Source of the DNA: Streptomyces sp. CB02009
GTDB taxonomy: Bacteria > Actinomycetota > Actinomycetes > Streptomycetales > Streptomycetaceae
DNA: 64,000 bases
Assembly: GCF_001905825.1 (NCBI RefSeq)
Contig: NZ_LIVV01000008.1
Location: 1 to 64,000 of the forward strand
Reading direction: 5' to 3'
Part shown: in pieces, positions 11,963-19,811 of the stretch
Layout: each line of letters starts with the position of its first letter
Numbering within the stretch: position 1 is the first letter of the stretch
Notes under the pieces: generated by a model
Databases searched by the model: none
The model's input: only the letters and a program-made list of their open reading frames with translations
Told to the model about the DNA's origin: nothing
Translations under genes and position numbers: made by a program

Positions 11963-12952
11963 TTACTTGTTCTCCTCGGTACGGGGGGTGCTGGGGGCGG
12001 GGGCGGCGGAGTCGTTGCCGCCGAGCAGCAGGTAGAGGACCGCCATCCGGACGGAGACGCCGTTGGCGACCTGCTCGACGACCGTGCAGCGGTCGGAGTC
12101 GGCGACCTCGGCGGTGATCTCCATGCCGCGGACCATGGGGCCGGGGTGCATGACGATGGCGTGCTCGGGCATCTTCGCCATCCGCTCGCCGTCGAGCCCG
12201 TACCGGCGGGAGTACTCGCGCTCGGTGGGGAAGAAGGCGGCGTTCATCCGCTCTCGCTGCACACGCAGCATCATGACGGCGTCGGACTTCGGCAGCACGC
12301 GGTCGATGTCGTACGAGATCTCGCAGGGCCAGGTCTCGACGCCGACGGGGACCAGGGTGGGCGGGGCCACCAGGGTGACCTCGGCGCCGAGGGTGTGCAG
12401 CAGGTCGACGTTGGAGCGGGCGACCCGGCTGTGCAGGACATCGCCGACGAGCGTGATCCGCTTGCCCGCGAGGTCCTGGCCGAGTCCGGCGTCCCGGCCG
12501 ACCAGGCGGCGGCGCATGGTGAAGGCGTCCAGGAGGGCCTGGGTGGGGTGCTGGTGGGTGCCGTCGCCGGCGTTGATGACGGGGGCGTCGATCCAGCCGG
12601 AGGTGGCGAGGCGGTACGGGGCTCCGGAGGCTCCGTGGCGGATGACGACCGCGTCGACGCCCATGGCCTCCAGGGTCTGCGCGGTGTCCTTGAGGGACTC
12701 GCCCTTGGAGACGCTGGAGCCCTTGGCCGCGAAGTTGATGACGTCGGCGGAGAGGCGCTTCTCGGCGGCCTCGAAGGAGATCCGGGTCCGGGTGGAGTCC
12801 TCGAAGAACAGGTTGCAGATGGTCCGGCCGCGCAGGGTGGGCAGCTTCCGGATGGGCCGGTCGGCCACCCGGGCCATCTCCTCGGCGGTGTCGAGGATCA
12901 GGACGGCGTCGTCGCGGGTGAGGTCGGCGGCCGAGATGAGGTGACGCATCAT
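11963..12952 (-). CDS. pyrB: aspartate carbamoyltransferase catalytic subunit
   Basis: Condenses carbamoyl phosphate with aspartate, the committed step of pyrimidine synthesis. 329 residues. Carbamoyl-phosphate binding motif FFEDSTRTRISFE, then SSVSKGESLKDTAQTL, HPTQALLDAFT, and the aspartate-binding MLRVQRERM with PGPMVRGMEI. No pyrI-like regulatory chain is encoded here, so control probably rests with PyrR. Start ATG at 12952, with GGAGAG upstream; ATG at 12949 is the alternative. Confidence 0.97.
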   Translation of the reverse strand: MMRHLISAADLTRDDAVLILDTAEEMARVADRPIRKLPTLRGRTICNLFFEDSTRTRISFEAAEKRLSADVINFAAKGSSVSKGESLKDTAQTLEAMGVDAVVIRHGASGAPYRLATSGWIDAPVINAGDGTHQHPTQALLDAFTMRRRLVGRDAGLGQDLAGKRITLVGDVLHSRVARSNVDLLHTLGAEVTLVAPPTLVPVGVETWPCEISYDIDRVLPKSDAVMMLRVQRERMNAAFFPTEREYSRRYGLDGERMAKMPEHAIVMHPGPMVRGMEITAEVADSDRCTVVEQVANGVSVRMAVLYLLLGGNDSAAPAPSTPRTEENK

Positions 12953-13038
12953 CGGTGTGTCTCTCCGTGGTGGGGAGGTGTGAGGGCATGCGGGGGCGCA
13001 GGGGGGTGCCCCGGCCCCGCGGGGGAAAGCCGGTCCGG

Positions 13039-13605
13039 CTAGGCGGTGGGCCGGGCGCCGAGCAGCACGGTGTCGCGACCGTCCTCCTCGGCGAGCTGGA
13101 CCTTGACCGTCTCCCGCAGCGACGTGGGGAGGTTCTTGCCGACGTAGTCGGCGCGGATCGGAAGCTCGCGGTGGCCGCGGTCGACGAGGACGGCGAGCTG
13201 GACCGCGCGGGGGCGGCCGATGTCGCCGAGGGCGTCGAGGGCGGCGCGGATGGTGCGACCGGAGAAGAGCACGTCGTCGACGAGGACGACGAGGCGGCCG
13301 TCGATGCCGTCACCGGGGATCTCGGTGCGGCCGATGGCGCGGGCCGGCTTCATCCGCAGGTCGTCCCGGTACATGGTGATGTCCAGGGATCCGACGGGGA
13401 TCTTGGCGCCGGTGATCGATTCGAGCTTCTCGGCCAGCCGGCGGGCGAGGAACACACCGCGGGTGGGGATGCCGAGGAGAACCACGTCGTCCGCGCCCTT
13501 GGCGCGCTCGACGATCTCGTGAGCGATGCGGGTCAGGACCCGCGCGATGTCGGGGGCCTCGAGAACGGGCCGCGCGTCGTCGCCGTACTTCTGCTGAGTG
13601 TCCAT
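13039..13605 (-). CDS. pyrR: PyrR, pyrimidine operon RNA-binding regulator / uracil phosphoribosyltransferase
   Basis: First gene of the pyr cluster. The family binds pyr mRNA when UMP is plentiful and often also has uracil phosphoribosyltransferase activity. 188 residues, a type I phosphoribosyltransferase fold: PRPP motif VVLVDDVLFSGRTIRAALDAL, LLGIPTRGVFLARRL near the N-terminus, LDITMYRDDLR in the middle. Its own ribosome binding site lies within a PyrR-type RNA site (13617-13639), so the protein probably represses its own translation and that of coupled genes. Confidence 0.95.
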   Translation of the reverse strand: MDTQQKYGDDARPVLEAPDIARVLTRIAHEIVERAKGADDVVLLGIPTRGVFLARRLAEKLESITGAKIPVGSLDITMYRDDLRMKPARAIGRTEIPGDGIDGRLVVLVDDVLFSGRTIRAALDALGDIGRPRAVQLAVLVDRGHRELPIRADYVGKNLPTSLRETVKVQLAEEDGRDTVLLGARPTA

Positions 13606-13616
13606 GAAGAAACGGA

Positions 13617-13639
13617 CCTCCTTCTCCGCCTCACGGGAC
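13617..13639 (-). promoter_or_regulatory. PyrR-binding RNA site overlapping the pyrR ribosome binding site
   Basis: Reading toward pyrR, the leader contains CCGTGAGGCGGAGAAGG. This closely resembles the PyrR-binding loop of Bacillus pyr leaders (core GAGAGGCTGAGAAGG, from memory) and ends in AAGGAGG, the Shine-Dalgarno of pyrR about 11 nt before ATG. The overlap suggests translational repression, as reported for mycobacterial PyrR. A GACGTC/GACGTC hairpin (13651-13656 with 13665-13670) lies just upstream. Confidence 0.7.
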
Positions 13640-13775
13640 GGTTCTTAAAGGACGTCGGATTTGCGACGTCAACGATACCAGGGGCGGGCGGAGCCCTCCC
13701 CCGCACCCCTGGCGCCACTCCGGGCACCGTCCCCCGGGAGTGGGCGGTACGGACCATTCGGCTTGACGGGAAAGA

Positions 13776-13805
13776 GTAACGCTGCGTAACCTCACAGTGA
13801 GTTAC
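13776..13805 (+). promoter_or_regulatory. two abutting BldD boxes in the bldD promoter region
   Basis: GTAACGCTGCGTAAC (13776-13790) matches every fixed position of the published BldD consensus NTNACNC(A/T)GNGTNAN. The next 15 bases, CTCACAGTGAGTTAC (13791-13805), match all but one fixed position. BldD is known to repress its own gene. The site lies 47-76 bp before bldD and also upstream of divergent pyrR. Confidence 0.8.
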
Positions 13806-13851
13806 CAGCCGCGCGGCGCAGCCGCATGTCGTCACAGCGTCCGGGAGCGTT

Positions 13852-14352
13852 ATGTCCAGCGAATACGCAAAGCAGCTCGGGGCCAAACTCCGTGCCATCC
13901 GCACCCAGCAGGGTCTCTCCCTCCACGGGGTGGAGGAGAAGTCCCAGGGCCGCTGGAAGGCGGTCGTGGTCGGTTCGTACGAGCGCGGGGACCGCGCGGT
14001 GACCGTGCAGCGTCTTGCCGAGCTGGCCGACTTCTACGGGGTGCCGGTGCAGGAGCTCCTGCCGGGCACCACGCCGGGCGGGGCCGCCGAGCCGCCGCCG
14101 AAGCTCGTGCTCGACCTGGAGCGCCTCGCGCACGTCCCCCAGGAGAAGGCGGGCCCGCTCCAGCGCTACGCGGCGACGATCCAGTCGCAGCGCGGCGACT
14201 ACAACGGCAAGGTGCTGTCGATCCGTCAGGACGACCTGCGCACCCTCGCCGTCATCTACGACCAGTCCCCCTCGGTCCTCACCGAGCAGCTCATCAGCTG
14301 GGGCGTGCTGGACGCGGACGCGCGCCGCGCGGTCGCCCACGAGGAGAACTGA
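13852..14352 (+). CDS. bldD: BldD, c-di-GMP-responsive developmental master repressor
   Basis: Represses sporulation genes during vegetative growth; in the family, tetrameric c-di-GMP drives dimerisation through the C-terminal domain. 166 residues, as expected. An XRE-type helix-turn-helix occupies about 5-75 (LGAKLRAIRTQQGLSLHGVEE, ending VPVQELLPG; written here as separate pieces). The c-di-GMP signature RGD-x8-RQDD is present at R114-D128. A short Pro-rich linker joins the domains. ATG at 13852 has GGGAG 6 nt upstream. It is transcribed away from pyrR and ends in a strong hairpin. Confidence 0.98.
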   Translation: MSSEYAKQLGAKLRAIRTQQGLSLHGVEEKSQGRWKAVVVGSYERGDRAVTVQRLAELADFYGVPVQELLPGTTPGGAAEPPPKLVLDLERLAHVPQEKAGPLQRYAATIQSQRGDYNGKVLSIRQDDLRTLAVIYDQSPSVLTEQLISWGVLDADARRAVAHEEN

Positions 14353-14384
14353 CCCCTTCCGGGGACCCAGCAGAAACGTACCGC

Positions 14385-14420
14385 CGGGCCCGTGGACGTC
14401 ATCCGACGTCCACGGGCCCG
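14385..14420 (+). terminator. bldD terminator
   Basis: Perfect 16-bp inverted repeat (14385-14400 with 14405-14420), loop ATCC, about 32 bp past the bldD stop. Confidence 0.8.
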
Positions 14421-14504
14421 CGGCCTTTCCCCGGTGCCGCGACCCGCGGTCCCGCCCGCTCTCGCGACGCCGGCCTTCCTCGCGTCCCGCAGGGGTGCCT
14501 CCCC

Positions 14505-14547
14505 CTCACGCGACGCCTCACGCGACGCCTCACGCGAGGCCTCACGC
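14505..14547. repeat. 12-bp tandem repeat, about 3.6 copies
   Basis: CTCACGCGACGC at 14505-14516 and 14517-14528, CTCACGCGAGGC at 14529-14540, and a partial CTCACGC at 14541-14547. It lies between the bldD and nusB terminators, in non-coding DNA. Copy number is likely to vary between strains. Confidence 0.8.
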
Positions 14548-14638
14548 CCGCCCCGTCGCCTGCCGCTCCCGTGACGTCTCCGCCCGCCCCGACGCCTGCC
14601 GCCCACGCCGTCGCGAACGCGATGCGCCGGGGACACGG

Positions 14639-14676
14639 CGAAGGGGCCCGCAGCACGAGTGCTGCGGGCCCCTTCG
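14639..14676. terminator. bidirectional terminator between bldD and nusB
   Basis: 18-bp perfect stem (14639-14656 with 14659-14676) 22 bp past the nusB stop. Its symmetry lets it act on both strands; it should end the efp-nusB transcript. Confidence 0.8.
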
Positions 14677-14698
14677 ACTGCCGGTGACGTCATCCGCC

Positions 14699-15136
14699 TC
14701 AGACGTCGGCGTCCCGGCGCAGACGCGGCTTCAAGTCCTTGAAGCGCGCCAGCAGGCCGTTGACGAAGGTCGGGGACTCGTCCGTGGAGAACTCCTTGGC
14801 GAGCTGCACCGCCTCGTCGATCGCGACCGCGTCCGGCGTGCCGTCCTCCCAGATCAGCTCGTACGCACCGAGGCGCACGATGTTCCGGTCGGCGACGGGC
14901 ATCCGGTCGAGGTCCCAGTCCACCGCGTAGGTCGCGATGAGCTCGTCGATCCGGGCCACGTGGGACGCGTAGCCCTCGACCAGCTGCATGGTGAAGTCGT
15001 TCACCGGCGGCTGGCGGTCGTCCGACCGCGCGTGCCGGACCTGGTCCGCGAGAACCTCCTGGACGGAGGCACCGCGCTGGTCCGCCTCGAAGAGGATCTG
15101 GAAGGCGCGCTTGCGTGCCTTGCTCCGAGCGGCCAC
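14699..15136 (-). CDS. nusB: transcription antitermination factor NusB
   Basis: Binds boxA RNA with S10 (NusE) in rRNA antitermination. 145 residues, all-helical family. Opening ARSKARKRAFQILFEADQRG is the typical NusB start; the C-terminal IDEAVQLAKEFSTDESPTFVNGLL region (seen as DEAVQLAKEFS and FVNGLLARF) is also diagnostic. GTG start at 15136, 2 nt after the efp stop, so the two genes form one unit. Confidence 0.96.
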   Translation of the reverse strand: MAARSKARKRAFQILFEADQRGASVQEVLADQVRHARSDDRQPPVNDFTMQLVEGYASHVARIDELIATYAVDWDLDRMPVADRNIVRLGAYELIWEDGTPDAVAIDEAVQLAKEFSTDESPTFVNGLLARFKDLKPRLRRDADV

Positions 15137-15138
15137 GG

Positions 15139-15705
15139 TTACTTGTTCACCCGGCCGAGGTAGTCGCTGGTGCGGGTGTCGACCTTGACCTTCTCGCCGG
15201 TGGTGACGAAGAGCGGGACCTGGATCTCGTGGCCGGTCTCCAGCGTGGCGGGCTTGGTGCCGCCGGTGGAGCGGTCGCCCTGGACGCCCGGGTCGGTGTG
15301 CTTGATCGTCAGCTCGACGGCGGCCGGGAGCTCGACGTAGAGCACCGAGCCCTCGTGCTGCGCGACGGAGGCGGTGAAGCCCTCGATGAGGAAGTTGGCG
15401 GCGTCGCCGACGGACTTGCGGTCGACCATGAGCTGGTCGTACGTCTGCTCGTCCATGAAGACGAAGTAGTCGCCATCCATGTAGGAGAACTGCATGTCGC
15501 GGCGGTCGATGGTGGCCGTCTCGACCTTCACGCCGGCGTTGAAGGTCTTGTCGACGACCTTGCCGGACAGCACGTTCTTGAGCTTGGTGCGCACGAAGGC
15601 CGGGCCCTTGCCGGGCTTGACGTGCTGGAACTCGACGACGGACCAGAGCTGGCCCCCGTCGAGCTTGAGCACCATGCCGTTCTTGAGGTCGTTCGTGGAA
15701 GCCAC
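15139..15705 (-). CDS. efp: elongation factor P
   Basis: Relieves ribosome stalling at polyproline stretches. 188 residues, three beta-barrel domains. N-terminal ASTNDLKNGMVLKLDGG and EFQHVKPGKGPAFVRTKLKN are characteristic; the loop tip Lys of KPGKGP is the residue position that is modified in some bacteria, though no modification enzyme is seen here. GTG start at 15705 with GGAGA upstream. The frame continues upstream into the neighbouring peptidase gene's shadow, which I left out. Confidence 0.97.
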   Translation of the reverse strand: MASTNDLKNGMVLKLDGGQLWSVVEFQHVKPGKGPAFVRTKLKNVLSGKVVDKTFNAGVKVETATIDRRDMQFSYMDGDYFVFMDEQTYDQLMVDRKSVGDAANFLIEGFTASVAQHEGSVLYVELPAAVELTIKHTDPGVQGDRSTGGTKPATLETGHEIQVPLFVTTGEKVKVDTRTSDYLGRVNK

Positions 15706-15754
15706 GGTTGCGGAATCTCCTGGACTGACGTGGGACCGCGGATGCGTACGCGCC

Positions 15755-16867
15755 CTACAGCGCGAGCAGCTCCTTGGTCGTGATGGTGAGTAGCTCGGGT
15801 CCGCCGTCCGCCTCCTGGCGCACGACGAGCGTGTCATCGATCCGGACCCCGCCCCGTCCCGGGAGGTGAACCCCCGGTTCGACGGTGACCGGCACACAAG
15901 CGTCCAGTTTACCCATGGCCGAGGGTGAGAGCTGCGGGTCCTCGTCGATTTCGAGCCCCACCCCGTGCCCGGTGAGGGGTACGGCGGCCTCCCCGTGCCC
16001 CGCCGAGTCCAGAATCTGGCGGGCCGCCCGGTCCACGTCACGGTACTCGGCGCCCGGCACGAGAGACTCCCGGCCGGCCCGCTGAGCGGCGAAGACGAGC
16101 TCGTACAGCTCGATCTGCCAGTCGGCCGGCGTCGTGCCGATGACGAAGGTGCGGCCGATCTCGCAGCGGTAGCCGCGGTAGTCGGCGCCGAGACAGACGG
16201 AGAGGAAATCGCCCTCCTCCACCCGGCGGTCGGACGGCCGGTGGCCCCGGCGGCCGGAGTGCGGGCCGGTCGCCACCGAGGTCGGGAAGGCGGCCCCGTC
16301 GGCGCCGTGGTCGACGAGCCGCCGCTCCAGCTCCAGGGCGAGGTGCCGCTCGGTCCGCCCGACCAGGATCGATTCCAGGAGCTCCCCGAGCGCCTGGTCG
16401 GCGATCTCGGCGGCAATGCGGAGACAGGCGATCTCGTCCTCGTCCTTCACGATCCTCAGCTGCTCCACGGCGCACGCGAGGTCGGCGAGCCGCAGCCCCG
16501 GCACGACGGAGCCCATGGCACGGTGCCGGGTCACGGTCAGATCGTGCTCCTCGACCGCCAGCGCGTCGGCGCCCGCCCGGCGGGCGAGGTCGACCGCGGC
16601 GACGGCGGGATCGCCGCCCCCCGCGGGCAGCACCTGCCGGCGGAGGAGTTCGTCGAGCCGCCCGTCGACCGGTTCACCGGTGGGAGCGACCGGGCAGAGC
16701 AGCACGTCCGCGTCGGGTGCGGGCCCGACGAGGAGGACCGCGCCCGGGGGCGAACCGCCCGCGAGATAGCGGACGTTGGCAGGGCGGGAGACCAGGGCCG
16801 CCGGGCTGCCCGCGGCCGCGCACCGATCGCGCAGCCGTACACGGCGGTCCGCATACACCTCTGACAT
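15755..16867 (-). CDS. M24 (aminopeptidase P / prolidase-like) family protein with altered metal ligands
   Basis: Overall fold of Xaa-Pro peptidases: an N-terminal creatinase-like domain (about 1-140) and a pita-bread domain (about 150-365). The usual dinuclear metal ligands are partly replaced. The first Asp is Cys225 (SVCLGADY), the second Asp is Glu236 (RCEIGRT), the second acidic C-terminal ligand is Asp344 (RIDD instead of RIED), and the usual His of the HE-x-P motif is Asp308 (EIDEDP). His301 (GHGVGLE) and Glu330 (VEPG) are kept. It may use a different metal or no longer be a peptidase. It lies upstream of efp in the same direction. Confidence 0.85.
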   Translation of the reverse strand: MSEVYADRRVRLRDRCAAAGSPAALVSRPANVRYLAGGSPPGAVLLVGPAPDADVLLCPVAPTGEPVDGRLDELLRRQVLPAGGGDPAVAAVDLARRAGADALAVEEHDLTVTRHRAMGSVVPGLRLADLACAVEQLRIVKDEDEIACLRIAAEIADQALGELLESILVGRTERHLALELERRLVDHGADGAAFPTSVATGPHSGRRGHRPSDRRVEEGDFLSVCLGADYRGYRCEIGRTFVIGTTPADWQIELYELVFAAQRAGRESLVPGAEYRDVDRAARQILDSAGHGEAAVPLTGHGVGLEIDEDPQLSPSAMGKLDACVPVTVEPGVHLPGRGGVRIDDTLVVRQEADGGPELLTITTKELLAL

Positions 16868-16946
16868 GCTCCGAGCCTACGAGCAGCGGGGCGCGGCGGC
16901 CTGTTCAGGACGGCCGACCGGGCGGGAACCCCGGCCGGGCCGTGAT

Positions 16947-16970
16947 CGACCCGGCCGTGGGGCCGGGTCG
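16947..16970 (-). terminator. terminator after the P-loop protein gene
   Basis: Perfect 10-bp stem (16947-16956 with 16961-16970), loop GTGG, 47 bp past the stop at 17018. It separates this gene from the M24 gene. Confidence 0.65.
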
Positions 16971-17017
16971 GGCCTCCCCCGACCCCGACCCTCACCCCGA
17001 CCCGACCCTGCCCGGTG

Positions 17018-18157
17018 TCACCAGGTGGGCGGGCTGGCGATCGCGCGGGCCAGCACGTCGTCGAGGACGCGGGCGGTGGTCTCGACGTCGTACGTGGAGT
17101 TGTCGATGATCGGCAGGCCGGAGCCGTACCAGCCGGCCATCCGGCCGTGGATGGCCGCGACCTCCTCGTCCGAGAGGCGCCGGTTGCCGCTGCGCTCGGC
17201 GTTGCGCTCCAGCACGATCTCCAGACCGGGCAGGAGCACCACGGGCAGCAGCCCGGGGCCGACGTGGCGCTTCCAGCCGCCGAGGCCGACGACGGGCCGG
17301 TCCGGGAAGACGGCGTCGTCGACGATGCAGGAGATGCCGTTGGCGAGGAAGTTGCGCGCGGCGAACCCGCAGGTGCGGCGGGCGAGCCGGTACTGCGCCT
17401 CGGAGTGCTCGTTCCACCCGGACTGCGGGTCGGCGAAGCCGGAGCAGACCCACTCGCGGACGTCGTCGAGGCTGATGTGCGCGGTGGGCACCCGGCGGCG
17501 CTGCGCCCAGTGCCGGGCGACGGTGGTCTTGCCGGCGCCCGCGGGGCCGATGAGCAGGACGGCGAGGGTCGCGGCACCGGTACCGCCGCCGTGCTCCACG
17601 GCGGGTGCGAGCGGCGCGCTCACGGGCGGCAGGGGCACGTGCCCGGTGAAGTCGGCGCGCGGGGGCTGCCCGCCGGGATACTGCGAGCCGCCCGGGTGCT
17701 GCGGACCGCCGCCGGAATGCTGCGGTACGGGACCGGGGCCGCCCCAGCCGGGCGTACCGGGCCCGGTGGGGGGCGCGGACCGCGGAGGCGGGGCGGAGTG
17801 CGGCGACGCGGCGTGCGGAGGCCGGGGGGCGCCGCTCGGGACGGTCGGGTGCACACCGAGCCGGGGTCCGGCGGGCGGCCCCGGGTAGGGGGCGCCGGGC
17901 GGAGGCGGCGGTATCGGCGGCAGCCCTCCCGGGGCAGTGCCGGGCACGCCGCCGGGGCCGCCACCGGCCGTGCCGGGCACGGGTCCGGTCGGCGCTCCGG
18001 TGCCTGCTCCGATGCCGGCTCCCGGGCCGGTGCCGTGCCCAGGCGCGGCCCCCGGCGCGGAAGCGGGATCCGGGACGGGTCCCGGGCCGGTACCGGGGTC
18101 GGCCGCCCGGCCCGGTCGCTCCGGCGGTGGCAGCGGACCCCCCACTGCGTGCTGCAT
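17018..18157 (-). CDS. P-loop ATPase/kinase-like protein with a long Pro/Gly-rich N-terminus
   Basis: 379 residues. The first about 190 are low-complexity Pro/Gly/Ala and probably disordered. The C-terminal half is a P-loop domain: Walker A GPAGAGKT at 204-211, ISLDDVREWVCSG (235 region), ISCIVDDAVFPDRP, and a lid-like region with EIVLERNAERSGNRRLSDEEVA. This resembles small-molecule or nucleic-acid kinases of the AAA_33/zeta-like type, which phosphorylate a bound substrate, but the substrate cannot be read. It sits alone between the aro genes and the M24 gene. ATG at 18157 has GGAG 9 nt upstream. Confidence 0.85.
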   Translation of the reverse strand: MQHAVGGPLPPPERPGRAADPGTGPGPVPDPASAPGAAPGHGTGPGAGIGAGTGAPTGPVPGTAGGGPGGVPGTAPGGLPPIPPPPPGAPYPGPPAGPRLGVHPTVPSGAPRPPHAASPHSAPPPRSAPPTGPGTPGWGGPGPVPQHSGGGPQHPGGSQYPGGQPPRADFTGHVPLPPVSAPLAPAVEHGGGTGAATLAVLLIGPAGAGKTTVARHWAQRRRVPTAHISLDDVREWVCSGFADPQSGWNEHSEAQYRLARRTCGFAARNFLANGISCIVDDAVFPDRPVVGLGGWKRHVGPGLLPVVLLPGLEIVLERNAERSGNRRLSDEEVAAIHGRMAGWYGSGLPIIDNSTYDVETTARVLDDVLARAIASPPTW

Positions 18158-18270
18158 CCGGTCCCACTCCGTCTCGTACGCCTGTTGTAGCCGGTGTCTC
18201 CGGTGCGCCGGAACGTTACCGCCCCCGGCCCCCGCCAGGGGAACGGCCGGGGCCCCTCACTGGTGCCCGG

Positions 18271-18717
18271 TCAGCCCGTCAGTTCCTCGGCGAGCGCCCG
18301 CAGCGCCAGCCGGTAGGACCCGATCCCGAAGCCGGCGACCGTCCCGGTCGCCACGGCCGCGACGACCGAGGTGTGCCGGAACTCCTCCCGGGCGTACGGG
18401 TTCGAGATGTGGACCTCGATCAGCGGCGCGGTCCGCTGGGCGGCCGCGTCCCGCATCCCGTACGAGTAGTGCGTGAACGCCCCCGGGTTGATCACCACCG
18501 GTACCGCGCGGTCCGCCGCCTCGTGGAGCCAGCGGATCATCTCGCCCTCGTCGTTCGTCTCCCGCACCTCGACGTCGAAGCCGAGCTCCGCGCCGAGGGC
18601 CTTGCAGGACTCGACGAGGCCCTTGTAGGAGGTGGCGCCGTAGATGTCGGGCTCACGGGAGCCGAGCCGGCCCAGGTTGGGGCCGTTGAGCACCAGGACG
18701 GGACGGGGCTCGCTCAC
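18271..18717 (-). CDS. aroQ: 3-dehydroquinate dehydratase, type II
   Basis: Third shikimate step: dehydrates 3-dehydroquinate by anti elimination. 148 residues, the small dodecameric type II form. LVLNGPNLGRLGSREPDIYG holds the catalytic Tyr in a slightly changed context (IYGATSY), NPGAFTHYSYGMRDA carries substrate-binding Asn, and EVHISNPYAREEFRH the catalytic His. The start overlaps the aroB stop (GTGA), and it is the last gene of the aro unit. Confidence 0.96.
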   Translation of the reverse strand: MSEPRPVLVLNGPNLGRLGSREPDIYGATSYKGLVESCKALGAELGFDVEVRETNDEGEMIRWLHEAADRAVPVVINPGAFTHYSYGMRDAAAQRTAPLIEVHISNPYAREEFRHTSVVAAVATGTVAGFGIGSYRLALRALAEELTG

Positions 18718-19811
18718 GCGGACACCTCTCCGTACGCCGCGATCAGGACCGCCGGGTCGGGGCCCTCGAGGACGGTCGGCTTGCCGATCCCGTCGAGCAC
18801 GATGAAGCGCAGCAGGTCACCGCGGGACTTCTTGTCCACCCGCATGGTCTCCAGCAGCTTGGGCCACTGGTCGCCGCGGTAGCTGAGCGGCAGTCCGACG
18901 GACTCCAGGATCGCCCGGTGCCGGTCGGCGGTGGCGTCGTCGAGGCGCCCGGCGAGGCGGCCGAGCTCGGCGGCGAAGACCATGCCGACGGAGACGGCGG
19001 CGCCGTGGCGCCACTTGTACCGCTCGTTCTTCTCGATGGCGTGGGCGAGGGTGTGGCCGTAGTTGAGGATCTCGCGGCGGCCGGACTCCTTGAGGTCGCC
19101 GGAGACGACCTCGGCCTTGACCCTGATCGAGCGGACGAGCAGCTCGGCCGTGTGGGGACCGGCGGGGGTACGGGCCGCCTGCGGGTCCTCCTCGATGAGG
19201 TCGAGGATCACCGGGTCGACGATGAAGCCGGCCTTGATGATCTCCGCGAGGCCGCTGACGTAGTCGTTGACCGGCAGCGAGTCGAGCGCGGCCAGGTCGC
19301 AGAGGACCCCGGCGGGCGGGTGGAAGGAGCCGACGAGGTTCTTGCCCTCGGCGGTGTTGATGCCCGTCTTGCCGCCGACGGCCGCGTCGACCATCGCGAG
19401 GACGGTGGTGGGCACCGCGATCCAGCGGACACCGCGCAGCCAGGTCGCGGCGACGAAGCCGGCCAGGTCGGTGGTGGCACCGCCGCCGACGCCCACGATG
19501 ACGTCGCTGCGGGTGAAGCCGGTCTGGCCGAGCGCCTTCCAGCAGTAGGCGGCGACCTCGGCGGTCTTCGCCTCCTCGGCGTTCGGCACCTGGATGGCGA
19601 CCGCCTCGTAGCCCTGGTCGGCGAGGTCCGCGCGGAGCGCCTCCCCGGTGTCGGCGAGCGCCTCCGGGTGGATCACGGCGACCCGCTTGGCCTGGTTGCC
19701 GATGAGGGCCGGGAGCTCGCCCAGCAGCTGCCGGCCGACCAGCACCTCGTACGGATCCGTGCCGGCGCTGCCCGCGACGTGGATACGGGTGACTTCCTGG
19801 TCCGTCGTCAT
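18714..19811 (-). CDS. aroB: 3-dehydroquinate synthase
   Basis: Second shikimate step: converts DAHP to 3-dehydroquinate using NAD and a divalent metal. 365 residues. NAD-binding VIVGVGGGATTDLAGFVAA, the substrate segment VPTTVLAMVDAAVGGKTGIN and metal-ligand regions SGLAEIIKAGFI and NYGHTLAHAIE are all intact. ATG at 19811 overlaps the aroK stop by 4 nt; the 3' end overlaps aroQ by 4 nt. Confidence 0.97.
   Translation of the reverse strand: MTTDQEVTRIHVAGSAGTDPYEVLVGRQLLGELPALIGNQAKRVAVIHPEALADTGEALRADLADQGYEAVAIQVPNAEEAKTAEVAAYCWKALGQTGFTRSDVIVGVGGGATTDLAGFVAATWLRGVRWIAVPTTVLAMVDAAVGGKTGINTAEGKNLVGSFHPPAGVLCDLAALDSLPVNDYVSGLAEIIKAGFIVDPVILDLIEEDPQAARTPAGPHTAELLVRSIRVKAEVVSGDLKESGRREILNYGHTLAHAIEKNERYKWRHGAAVSVGMVFAAELGRLAGRLDDATADRHRAILESVGLPLSYRGDQWPKLLETMRVDKKSRGDLLRFIVLDGIGKPTVLEGPDPAVLIAAYGEVSA

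Larger units (their letters stand above)
14353..14698. other. bldD-nusB convergent spacer (346 bp)
   Basis: No gene seen. The spacer holds two hairpin terminators (14385-14420 and 14639-14676) and, between them, a 12-bp tandem repeat (14505-14547). Reading frames through it are short or consist of repeat-encoded Arg/Ala/Ser runs. Confidence 0.6.

Noticed and set aside
14505..14547. CRISPR-like repeat array
   Set aside because: Units are 12 bp with no spacers between them, so this is a simple tandem repeat; no cas gene is near.
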